Shown: positions 46,595 to 54,528 of the stretch, piece by piece
Numbering within the stretch: the first letter of the stretch is position 1
Layout: every line of letters begins with the position of its first letter
Assembly (NCBI GenBank): GCA_019116025.1
Contig: DXCM01000097.1
Span: forward strand, 1 to 55,899
Source of the DNA: Candidatus Companilactobacillus pullicola
Lineage (GTDB): Bacteria > Bacillota > Bacilli > Lactobacillales > Lactobacillaceae
Length of the DNA stretch: 55,899 nt
Direction of reading: 5' to 3'
Program-made: the position numbers and the translations under genes
The notes under the pieces: model-generated
Seen by the model: only the letters and a program-made list of their open reading frames with translations
What the model was told of the DNA's origin: nothing
Database searches by the model: none

Positions 46595-46614
46595 GTAAAC
46601 GTAAGTAAACAGTG
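46595..46614 (+). promoter_or_regulatory. Operator-like motif in front of the lacI-type gene
   Basis: GTAAACGTAAGTAAACAGTG nearly repeats the motif in the galactoside promoter (47726-47746). It ends at the ribosome site of the lacI-type gene, so binding here would give autoregulation. Confidence 0.5.
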
Positions 46615-46624
46615 AGGTAAACAG

Positions 46625-47665
46625 ATGGCAAGTATAAGAGATATTGCAAAAATGGCTGGTGTTTCGGCGGCAAGTGTTTCGCGAATTCTTAATAATGACG
46701 AGACCTTCAGTATCAATGAGAATACTCGCAAAAGAGTGATAGACATCGCCAATCGTTTGCATTATTCAAAGGAAAAGAACATTCGTAGTCCTAAAAGTGC
46801 AAATTCAGATATGTCGATTGGCTTAATCTTGCGTCACAACAGCGATTCGGAATTGAGAGATCCTTATTTCTTGGCTATTCATCGCGGAATTGAAGAGGAA
46901 GCGGCTGAATGGCGTCTACAAGTTACTAAAGTCTTTGGAATGCGTGATGAAAAGAAAGATTGGGATCAATTATCGAATTACGGAGCCATTATTATGGTCG
47001 GTCAGATGACTGATACAGCAATGGATATTGTTATGGATAAGAATCCCAACTTAGTATTAGTAGATAATTATATTAGTGATGAAAAATACGACCGTATCCA
47101 AACTGATTTTATAGCCAAGACTTATAAGGTTTTGGATCTTCTCTATGAAAAAGGTCATCGTAATATTTCTTTTGTTGGCGGTCGTAGCAGTATTGTAGAT
47201 GTGGATGGCAGTCGTATCAATAGTAGACATGAAGTTAGAGCTGATGCCTATAATAGCTGGATGCATTTGCACAATTTGTCAAAATATACGGATATCAATA
47301 TTGGACAGTGGTCGGCTGAAGATGCTTTACAAATGACAAGTGAAATTTTACAAGGAGACGATCTACCAACGGCTATTGTCGTGGCAAGTGATCCGATGGC
47401 GATGGGTGTTTACAAAGCTATTAATAACGCTGGTTTAAGAATCCCTGATGATATTTCGGTAGTTAGTTTTGATGATGTGGAGATAAATCGTTATCTAACA
47501 CCAACACTCTCGAGTATTAAAATGGATTCCGAGGAAATGGGCCGTATCGCTGTCAAAGTTGCACGCGAGAAGATGATTGGTGATCGTAAGATGCCTATTC
47601 AAATAGTCTGTTCAAGCGAGTTGAAGGTTAGAGATTCGATTCGTGATTTAACTGAAAAAGAATAA
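46625..47665 (+). CDS. LacI/GalR-family regulator of the galactoside operon
   Basis: 346 residues. LacI-type helix-turn-helix and hinge at 1-60 (SIRDIAKMAGVSAASVSRILNNDETFSINENTRKRVIDIANRL) and a periplasmic-binding-protein-like effector domain with AIVVASDPMAMGVYKAINNAGLRIPDDISVVSFDD. It sits directly before the PTS/galactosidase operon and shares a candidate operator with it, so it is probably its repressor, with a galactose-containing inducer. GAGG lies seven bases before ATG. Confidence 0.9.
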   Translation: MASIRDIAKMAGVSAASVSRILNNDETFSINENTRKRVIDIANRLHYSKEKNIRSPKSANSDMSIGLILRHNSDSELRDPYFLAIHRGIEEEAAEWRLQVTKVFGMRDEKKDWDQLSNYGAIIMVGQMTDTAMDIVMDKNPNLVLVDNYISDEKYDRIQTDFIAKTYKVLDLLYEKGHRNISFVGGRSSIVDVDGSRINSRHEVRADAYNSWMHLHNLSKYTDINIGQWSAEDALQMTSEILQGDDLPTAIVVASDPMAMGVYKAINNAGLRIPDDISVVSFDDVEINRYLTPTLSSIKMDSEEMGRIAVKVAREKMIGDRKMPIQIVCSSELKVRDSIRDLTEKE

Positions 47666-47721
47666 ATATATTTGAAATATCTGTTATTTGGGAAAAATAA
47701 TAGGTATTTTTTTATTTAGGG

Positions 47722-47751
47722 TTGTGTAAACGTTAACTAAACAGTTATAGT
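47722..47751 (+). promoter_or_regulatory. Promoter of the galactoside operon with operator in the spacer
   Basis: TTGTGT (47722-47727), 18-base spacer, TATAGT (47746-47751). The operator-like GTAAACGTTAACTAAACAGTT (47726-47746) fills the spacer. Confidence 0.55.
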
Positions 47752-47757
47752 AGTTCT

Positions 47758-47771
47758 TGTAAACGTTTACA
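47758..47771. promoter_or_regulatory. Perfect cre of the galactoside operon
   Basis: TGTAAACGTTTACA, an exact palindrome that meets the cre consensus at all 14 positions, lies at the expected transcription start. Confidence 0.8.
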
Positions 47772-47796
47772 CAATAGTGAAGAGGGGAATCATGAA

Positions 47797-49110
47797 ATGA
47801 AAAACTTTTTAAATGCATTTCAGAAGAAAATGGGACCAATTTCCGAACTAATTGGTGCCAATAAGTATCTTCTAAGTTTACGTGATGGCTTTATGTTAGC
47901 TTTCCCAGCCACAATGTTTGGCTCCATCATGGTTATTTTGCAAAACTTGCCCACAACGTTTGGTTTTAGAGGTTTCTTGCCAAAGTGGTTTAATACCTTT
48001 TTGACAGACTTCTTTGGACCTGTTGGTAACGCAACAATGTCAGTTTCAGCACTATTTATTGTCTTTGGTATCGGATATCAATTGGCCGGACACTACGGTC
48101 AGCAAAAGATTTTCGCTGGTGCTATTTCACTTTCTAGTTTTTTGATGTTACTACCTATCGGTACTGATAAAAAGATGGGTGCATTCATTGCTATCAATGA
48201 TTTAGGTGCCCAAGGTATGTTCGTTGGTATTATTGTCGCCATTATTGCTACAAAGATTTATTGCGCTATCAGTGCAGCACATATCACGATTAAAATGCCT
48301 GATTCTGTTCCTCCAATGATTGCTGAATCATTCGTTGCCATCATTCCTGGTGCAGCACCATTACTACTATTTAATATTATTCGTTACATTTTCACATTCA
48401 CACAATGGGGAAATGCAGTTGACTTTGTTTATGAAATTTTACAACAACCACTTATGGGATTAGGTGGAACACTTCCAGCCGTCCTAGTAGCTGTCTTCTT
48501 TACACAACTATTCTGGTGGTTCGGTGTTCATGGTACTTTGCTTGTTAACTCAATCATTGATCCTATTATGGGAGCTTTAGCTATTCAAAACTACAACGCT
48601 TATAAAGCCGGTGCAGCTCACCTTCCACATATTATTAACACAACATTCATGGGTGTTTTCGTTAACCAAGGTATGCAACTAGGTTGTGCGATCGTCTTTG
48701 CTTTCTTCTTGGCTAAGTCAGTTCGTATGAAGACCACTATGAGAACTGTTTTTGCTCCAGCTATCTTCAATGTTTCAGAACCTATGACTTATGGTCTACC
48801 TATTGTTTTGAACCCTGTTTTGCTAGTTCCATGGATTTTAGCACCACTTGTTTCAACAACAATTTCTTACTTTGCCATTGCGGTCGGACTAGTTCCAAGA
48901 CCAATTGGTGCGACAGTTGTTTGGACGACACCTATTTTCTTAGCTGGATGGTTAGGTACAGGATCAATTGCCGGTGCTATTTTGCAAATTGTCGATGTTG
49001 TCGTTATGACTTTGATTTGGATTCCATTCTTGAAGTCAATGGATAATGAGTTCTTGAAAGAAGAGCAAGCAGCTGCTAATCAACAAGAAGCAGGCGCTAC
49101 TGATAAATAA
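47797..49110 (+). CDS. PTS EIIC, lactose/cellobiose family
   Basis: 437 residues with about ten helices. Family features: NKYLLSLRDGFMLAFPATMFGSIMVI near the start, IKMPDSVPPMIAESFVAIIPG and QLFWWFGVHGTLLVNSIIDPIM. No IIA or IIB gene of the matching type is present in this window, so the IIC needs partners encoded elsewhere. Operon neighbours point to a galactoside as the sugar. GAGGGG precedes ATG by nine bases. Confidence 0.88.
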   Translation: MKNFLNAFQKKMGPISELIGANKYLLSLRDGFMLAFPATMFGSIMVILQNLPTTFGFRGFLPKWFNTFLTDFFGPVGNATMSVSALFIVFGIGYQLAGHYGQQKIFAGAISLSSFLMLLPIGTDKKMGAFIAINDLGAQGMFVGIIVAIIATKIYCAISAAHITIKMPDSVPPMIAESFVAIIPGAAPLLLFNIIRYIFTFTQWGNAVDFVYEILQQPLMGLGGTLPAVLVAVFFTQLFWWFGVHGTLLVNSIIDPIMGALAIQNYNAYKAGAAHLPHIINTTFMGVFVNQGMQLGCAIVFAFFLAKSVRMKTTMRTVFAPAIFNVSEPMTYGLPIVLNPVLLVPWILAPLVSTTISYFAIAVGLVPRPIGATVVWTTPIFLAGWLGTGSIAGAILQIVDVVVMTLIWIPFLKSMDNEFLKEEQAAANQQEAGATDK

Positions 49111-49124
49111 AAGGAGTAATAACT

Positions 49125-49568
49125 ATGAGAACTGATACGTTGAAATATAAATATTCATATAATGCTAATCAAGCGGATTTGTACCAAACTTTAGTCAATG
49201 AACAATTGAAGTATTTTCAACGTACAGATCCCAGAATTAGACACTTAGAAAAGGGCACCAAGATTCAAGCCCAATTAACAACGAAAATGAAGAAATTTAC
49301 TACGACAAATACGATGACTGTCAAAGATATCGTCAAAAATAAACTGTTTCAGTTTGAGACCAAACAGCCTGATGGCGAGATCTTGCAGACTTACAAATTT
49401 GAAACAAATAAACGTGGTAAAAAAGTTTTAATTTATTCAGAACAAAACACTTTTAACAATGCACGTAATCAAACTAATTTTATCTTTATTGAAATGTTCT
49501 ACAAATTCTTTTATAACCGTGGCGTTAAGAAAAGAATGCAATATTTAGATGATTTGGCTATTGGTTAA
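49125..49568 (+). CDS. DUF3284 protein
   Basis: 147 residues, soluble and basic. DUF3284 proteins are common beside lactose/cellobiose-type PTS genes in lactic acid bacteria; role unknown. Reads LYQTLVNEQLKYFQRTD near the start and FIFIEMFYKFFYNRGVKKRMQYLDDLA at the end, with an SRPBCC-like overall pattern. GGAG precedes ATG; 14 bases after the IIC gene. Confidence 0.8.
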   Translation: MRTDTLKYKYSYNANQADLYQTLVNEQLKYFQRTDPRIRHLEKGTKIQAQLTTKMKKFTTTNTMTVKDIVKNKLFQFETKQPDGEILQTYKFETNKRGKKVLIYSEQNTFNNARNQTNFIFIEMFYKFFYNRGVKKRMQYLDDLAIG

Positions 49569-49601
49569 AGGAGTACGAGAGTAGAAGGGGACGTTTCTCA
49601 C

Positions 49602-51839
49602 ATGATTGATGTAATCTCAAACAAAATATTTCATTTGCACAACGACAAAGTTAGTTACTTATTCAATGTTATGGAAAATAAGCAATTAGGACATCTTTAT
49701 TATGGAAAAAACCTAGGTGACCTTGAAGAAGACGATCTTGATTACTTATTGAAGCATGACAGTAAATCAGCGGGAACAGTAAAATATTCTCCGGAGATTA
49801 AAAACTTTACTTTAGCTGATCATGAGTCGGAATATCCCGTTTATGGTTCCTCAGATTATCGTGAGGGTGCTATTGATGTTTATCGTGCAGATGAACCTTG
49901 GTATTTGGACTTTCATTTTGAAAATTACACAATTAAAAAAACAAAGACACGTGATTTAAAGTTTCCAGCTAGTTATGCTCAAGGTGACAATGACGCCGAA
50001 ACTTTGATAATTACTTTGGAAGATCAAGAGCACAAATTGCGTTTGCTTGAATACTTCACTATTTTTGCCGACTACAGTGTTATCGTCCGTAGTCAAAGAT
50101 TGATCAACTTGGGTGAAACGACCGTTCAAATTCACAATATGATGAGTGGAGTTTTAAGTTTGCCAACGGCTGATTATGATTTTCTTAGTTTGTCAGGTGC
50201 TTGGTTAAAAGAACGTCATATTAAGCGTCGTCCAATTGAACAGGGAATTACTTCAGTTGAATCGCTTAAAGGAGCATCTAGTCATCAACAAAATCCTTTT
50301 GTGGCGCTGGTTGATAAGAATGCCGATATTAATCAAGGCAATATTTATGCTGCCAACCTCATTTATTCAGGCAACTTTTTGAGTCAAGTCGAGGTTAATG
50401 AGTGGGACAAAGCTAGATTATCGATCGGTATCAATCCGAAATATTTTGAATGGCAACTGGCTAAGAATGAAGAATTCACAACTCCAGAATCAGTCTTCTA
50501 TTACAGTGATCAAGGTTTCAATGGTCTGATTCAAGAAACTAATGGTTTTGCTGAAGATCACGTGATAGCCAAGAAGTGGAAAGAAAACTCACGTCCAATC
50601 GTCTTTAATAATTGGGAAGCTACTTATTTTGATTTTAATGAAGATAAATTACTCTCCTTAGCTAAAGAAGGTCAAAAGTTAGGCATGGAATGCTTTGTCT
50701 TAGATGATGGTTGGTTTGGTCATCGCGATGATGATCGTTCTTCTTTAGGCAACTGGGCTGTCGATCGTCGTAAATTCCCTAATGGTATGGGAAGTTTTGC
50801 TAGAAAGATTCACGATATGGGCTTGGAGTTTGGACTTTGGTTTGAACCAGAAATGGTTTCGCCGGACACTGATATGTATAAAGAACATCCTGATTGGGTC
50901 GTTCGTCATCCTTATAAACGTGTCGGAATTGGTCGTGGGCAATATGTACTCGATTTTGCTAATCCTGAAGTAGTTGAAGCAGTCTATCAACAAATGAAAC
51001 CAACGATTGCGGAAACAAATTTGGATTATATCAAATGGGATATGAATCGTAATATTACTGAAGCTTATTCGCCATATTTGGCTAAAATCAATCGTCCACA
51101 GGGTGAATTTTTCCATCGTTATATTTTAGGAGTCTATGACTTGTATCAAAAAATCTTAACAGACTTTCCTAATATTCTAATCGAAGGTTGTTCTGGCGGT
51201 GGCGGTAGATTTGACTTAGGGATTCTCTTTTACAGTCCCCAAATTTGGCCTAGCGATGATAGTGATGCCGTGGAAAAACTGGATATTTTGACGGGAACAA
51301 CGTTAGCTTATCCGCTATCTGCCTTTAGTAATCACGTTTCGGCAATTCCTAATGATCAGGTTAAACGTAATACGCCATTGGCTTTGAGACAAGATGTCAG
51401 TGACTTCGGACCTTTAGGTTACGAATTGGATATTACGGAATTAAATGATGAACAGAAACAAAAAATTAAGAGCAATATCGAATTTTATAAGCAAAATCGA
51501 CAACTGCTTTTGTACGGTAGACTGCAACAACTAGTTTCAGTTGATCCTGCCAGCAATGTGGTGTCATGGGGCGTAACTGACAATCAGAAGAATGAGTCAT
51601 TTATCGGCTTTTACCGAAAAGTTGCCCAACCTAATTCGGCAGTGGTCAGACATATTACGGTTCCGTTCTTGGATGAAACTAAGCATTACACAGTTGATAA
51701 CAAACACAAAATTTCTGGACGAGTTTTGAAAAATGTCGGTCTCTTAGAACCATTTGAATTTAACGGAGCTAACTTAGAAACAGCTCAAATCAGTGGCGAT
51801 TATCAATCCTGGATGTATCATTTGGTAGCTAAAGAGTAA
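49602..51839 (+). CDS. GH36 alpha-galactosidase
   Basis: 745 residues, cytoplasmic, the normal length for GH36 tetrameric enzymes. Hydrolyses terminal alpha-galactose from melibiose or raffinose-type sugars. Nucleophile Asp in IKWDMNR (about residue 480) and acid/base Asp in SDDSDAVEKLDI (about 550), with FVLDDGWFGHRDDDRSSLGNW, GLWFEPEMVSPDTDMY and EGCSGGGGRFDLGIL. Followed by the GH42 gene after 13 bases, so the two galactosidases are made together. Confidence 0.95.
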   Translation: MIDVISNKIFHLHNDKVSYLFNVMENKQLGHLYYGKNLGDLEEDDLDYLLKHDSKSAGTVKYSPEIKNFTLADHESEYPVYGSSDYREGAIDVYRADEPWYLDFHFENYTIKKTKTRDLKFPASYAQGDNDAETLIITLEDQEHKLRLLEYFTIFADYSVIVRSQRLINLGETTVQIHNMMSGVLSLPTADYDFLSLSGAWLKERHIKRRPIEQGITSVESLKGASSHQQNPFVALVDKNADINQGNIYAANLIYSGNFLSQVEVNEWDKARLSIGINPKYFEWQLAKNEEFTTPESVFYYSDQGFNGLIQETNGFAEDHVIAKKWKENSRPIVFNNWEATYFDFNEDKLLSLAKEGQKLGMECFVLDDGWFGHRDDDRSSLGNWAVDRRKFPNGMGSFARKIHDMGLEFGLWFEPEMVSPDTDMYKEHPDWVVRHPYKRVGIGRGQYVLDFANPEVVEAVYQQMKPTIAETNLDYIKWDMNRNITEAYSPYLAKINRPQGEFFHRYILGVYDLYQKILTDFPNILIEGCSGGGGRFDLGILFYSPQIWPSDDSDAVEKLDILTGTTLAYPLSAFSNHVSAIPNDQVKRNTPLALRQDVSDFGPLGYELDITELNDEQKQKIKSNIEFYKQNRQLLLYGRLQQLVSVDPASNVVSWGVTDNQKNESFIGFYRKVAQPNSAVVRHITVPFLDETKHYTVDNKHKISGRVLKNVGLLEPFEFNGANLETAQISGDYQSWMYHLVAKE

Positions 51840-51852
51840 AGAAGGTGAGTTA

Positions 51853-53892
51853 GTGAAAACCACAGATAAATTTTTATACGGTGGCGATTATAATCCTGAA
51901 CAGTGGTTAGATCGGCCTGAAATTTTAAAGCAAGACTTAGAATTAATGAAACAGGCCAAGATAAACACTGTAACGTTGGATACTTTCTCCTGGGCAACGA
52001 TTGAACCACGTGAAGGTGAATATAACTTCGAATGGTTGGATAAAATTTTTGACGATATTTATCGAATTGGTGGTCACGTTATTTTGGCAACACCTAGTGG
52101 CGGACGTCCCCAATGGATGAGTCAAAAGTATCCTGAGGTTAATCAAGTTGACGAATATGGACGTAGACATACTCACGGTTTCAGACAGAATCACTGTTAC
52201 TCTTCACCGATATATCGCCAAAAAACCCGTCAAATCAATACGATTTTGGCCAAGCGTTATGGTAAACATCCAGCACTATTAATGTGGCATGTCTCTAATG
52301 AACTAGGTGGTCAATGTTTCTGTAACTTATGTCAGGACAATTGGCGTCAGTGGCTAAAAGATAAATATCATACCTTGGATAATTTGAATCAAGCTTGGTA
52401 TCTAAAAGTTTGGAGTGGCCTGTATAGTGATTGGAGTCAGGTATTGCCGCCTAATCCGCTTGGTGAAACAAAGGTTCACGGGATGGATTTGGATTGGAAA
52501 CGATTCGTTACTGATATGACGATGGATTTTTATGAAAATGAAGCTCAGCCTCTAAGAGAAATTACGCCAAATATTCCGATTACAACTAATTTTATGGCTG
52601 AAGGATTAGATAAAGGTGATTATTATCCAATCACAGGGCTAGATTACAGTCGTTTTGCTAAAAAAGTTGATATTGTTAGTTGGGATAGCTATCCTGCTTG
52701 GCATAACGATTACGAAACGCTGGCTGACACGGCGATGAAGTCCGCCTATACACATGATTGTTTCTATTCCTTGAAGCATAAACCGTTTTTAATTATGGAG
52801 TCGACGCCTAGTTGTATTAATTCGCAACAGTACAATAAGGCCAAGCGACCTGGGATGAATATTCTCAGTTCCTTGCAACAAATTGCCCATGGATCTGACA
52901 GCACACTGTATTTTCAGATTCGACAAGCTCAAGGAAATTCAGAGAAATTCCATGGTGGCGTGATAGGACATGATAGTTCTGGTCAAAATCGTGTTTATCA
53001 AGAAGTAGCGCAATATGGTCAAAAATTGAATAACATTTCGGAAATTAAAGGTGCTGTCAAACAGCCTAAGGTTGGTATTTTGTATGATTGGGAGAGTAAC
53101 TGGGCTTTCAATCGTGGTGGAGCCTTCGGTCGGCCAACTAGATTAGGTATTCAGACTTTGCAAAAACACTATTCCATCTTTTGGGGGCAAGATATTGCCT
53201 GTGAAATAATTAATGGGAACGATGATTTTTCCAAATATGATTTGATCGTGGCGCCAATCTTGTATATGGCTAAGAAAAAAACGGTCGACAAGCTGACTGA
53301 TTTTGTAAAAAGTGGTGGCACATTGATTTCCAGCTATTTCTCAGGCATGGTGGATGAATATGATCGTGTAATCTTAGGAGGCTTACCAACTAAATTACGT
53401 ACTTTATTTGGAATTAACACTAAAGAAATTGATACGCTATATCCTAAACAACACGGTCACGTTGAGTTCAATGGAAAATCATATGAAACTAAGGACTACA
53501 ATCAGGTGATCGAAGCTACGACTGCAAAAGTATTAGCCAAATATCAAGATGATTTCTATCAAGGGACACCTGCAGTAGTAAGCAATGAGCTGGGTTCCGG
53601 TAAAACTTATTACTTAGCCACAAGGTTGGGAACTGATTTCTTAAAAGAGTTTTATCGTCCAATTATTGATCAGTTACATTTAGCTAATGATTTCATTGTT
53701 AAGCCTATTTATGAAGTTTCTTGTCAGACTAGAAAGAAAAATGGTGTGAAATATCACTTTTTAATGAACTTTTCTGAAGATGAACAGGAAGTCTTGACTA
53801 GCCGAGAATCAATCAATGTTGAGAATGGGTCGACTGTTGGCAAGAGGATTGTTTTAGGTAAGTATGGAACTTTAGTTGTTAAAGAGAATTGA
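51853..53892 (+). CDS. GH42 beta-galactosidase
   Basis: 679 residues. Starts at GTG with GAAGGTGAG upstream. FLYGGDYNPEQWLDRPEILKQDLELMKQAKINTVTLDTFSWATIEP is the GH42 start. Acid/base Glu in WHVSNELGGQCFCNLC (about 150), nucleophile Glu in LIMESTPS (about 315); the Cys-X-Cys-X-X-Cys at 157-162 with an earlier Cys can form the zinc site of GH42. Acts on beta-galactosides such as lactose or plant and glycan oligosaccharides. Last gene of the operon. Confidence 0.95.
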   Translation: MKTTDKFLYGGDYNPEQWLDRPEILKQDLELMKQAKINTVTLDTFSWATIEPREGEYNFEWLDKIFDDIYRIGGHVILATPSGGRPQWMSQKYPEVNQVDEYGRRHTHGFRQNHCYSSPIYRQKTRQINTILAKRYGKHPALLMWHVSNELGGQCFCNLCQDNWRQWLKDKYHTLDNLNQAWYLKVWSGLYSDWSQVLPPNPLGETKVHGMDLDWKRFVTDMTMDFYENEAQPLREITPNIPITTNFMAEGLDKGDYYPITGLDYSRFAKKVDIVSWDSYPAWHNDYETLADTAMKSAYTHDCFYSLKHKPFLIMESTPSCINSQQYNKAKRPGMNILSSLQQIAHGSDSTLYFQIRQAQGNSEKFHGGVIGHDSSGQNRVYQEVAQYGQKLNNISEIKGAVKQPKVGILYDWESNWAFNRGGAFGRPTRLGIQTLQKHYSIFWGQDIACEIINGNDDFSKYDLIVAPILYMAKKKTVDKLTDFVKSGGTLISSYFSGMVDEYDRVILGGLPTKLRTLFGINTKEIDTLYPKQHGHVEFNGKSYETKDYNQVIEATTAKVLAKYQDDFYQGTPAVVSNELGSGKTYYLATRLGTDFLKEFYRPIIDQLHLANDFIVKPIYEVSCQTRKKNGVKYHFLMNFSEDEQEVLTSRESINVENGSTVGKRIVLGKYGTLVVKEN

Positions 53893-53920
53893 TATTAACT
53901 GATTTGGCGTAAGTATGCCC

Positions 53921-54093
53921 GTCGGTAGTAGAAAATCTGTGGGCCACTGGAACGTGGTGGACACGACTTGAAGCTAATAATTTTTCACTCTGTGAAAAAT
54001 TATGGATCTCCAAGCTCGGTCTTCTGGTAACCTTGCTGACGCAAGCTAACCAGAACTTCACCACTGAGGGCCCACAGATTTTCTACTACCGAC
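53921..54093 (+). repeat. Structured intergenic repeat, copy D
   Basis: 173 bases enclosed by a perfect 25-base inverted repeat that starts GTCGGTAGTAGAAAATC and ends in the mirror GATTTTCTACTACCGAC. Inside are an inner GTGGTG/CACCAC helix and two hairpins: ATAATTTTTCAC..GTGAAAAATTAT and TTCTGGT..TTGC..GCAA..ACCAGAA. The core word ACGACTTGAAGCTAATAATTT is shared with copies A and B. Starts 29 bases after the GH42 stop and may serve as its 3' end. Confidence 0.8.
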
Positions 54094-54191
54094 TATATCC
54101 TTGGTTTTAATGTTATTGAATGAGTTGCAGCAGTGAAAAACTTGTTAATTCTGTATAATCAGATGGTTTATAAGAAATAAACTTCTAAAAC

Positions 54192-54373
54192 AAAAGCGTT
54201 CATATTTCCTTATAAGGTTGATATGAACGCTTTTACTATATTGGATTGATGTTAGATTTGAGATGGTAGAATTTCTGACAATAGTCTTTACGAAATTCTA
54301 TCGAAGGATAAAAATAGCGCCTATTCAGAATCTTCACACAATATATGTAGTGAAAATTTGAATAGACGCTATT
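54192..54373. repeat. Cluster of three hairpins
   Basis: AAAAGCGTTCATAT / ATATGAACGCTTTT (54192-54234, 14 perfect pairs), TAGAATTTC / GAAATTCTA (54267-54300) and AATAGCGCCTATTCA / TGAATAGACGCTATT (54313-54373, 14 of 15). T runs are short, so they are poor terminators. No gene is visible in the 53893-54528 gap apart from these and copies C and D. Confidence 0.6.
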
Positions 54374-54421
54374 ATTCTTAAAGATTTAGAAAGGCAAATA
54401 TTAAATAGAATTACTATTTAA

Positions 54422-54506
54422 GCCCGGAGCAAAAATTGGGAATGCGTTTAGCTTCGAATCGCGCCCATAGCGTTCCAACAGCATTCCCAATTTTTGTGGA
54501 GGGCGA
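54422..54506 (-). repeat. Structured intergenic repeat, copy C (deletion derivative)
   Basis: 85 bases with the arms of copies A and B (AAAAATTGGGAATGC / GCATTCCCAATTTTT, GCCCGGAG and GGAGGGC tips) and the CCCATAGCGTTCCAA segment, but both internal hairpins are missing. Only a short TTCGAATCGCG joins the arms. Confidence 0.75.
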
Positions 54507-54528
54507 CATATTTAACTTCTCTAAAACT

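Noticed and set aside
54422..54506. tRNA-like TTCGAATC in the GH42-GH38 gap
   Set aside because: The T-loop-like word is part of repeat copy C, and no acceptor, D or anticodon stem can be formed around it.
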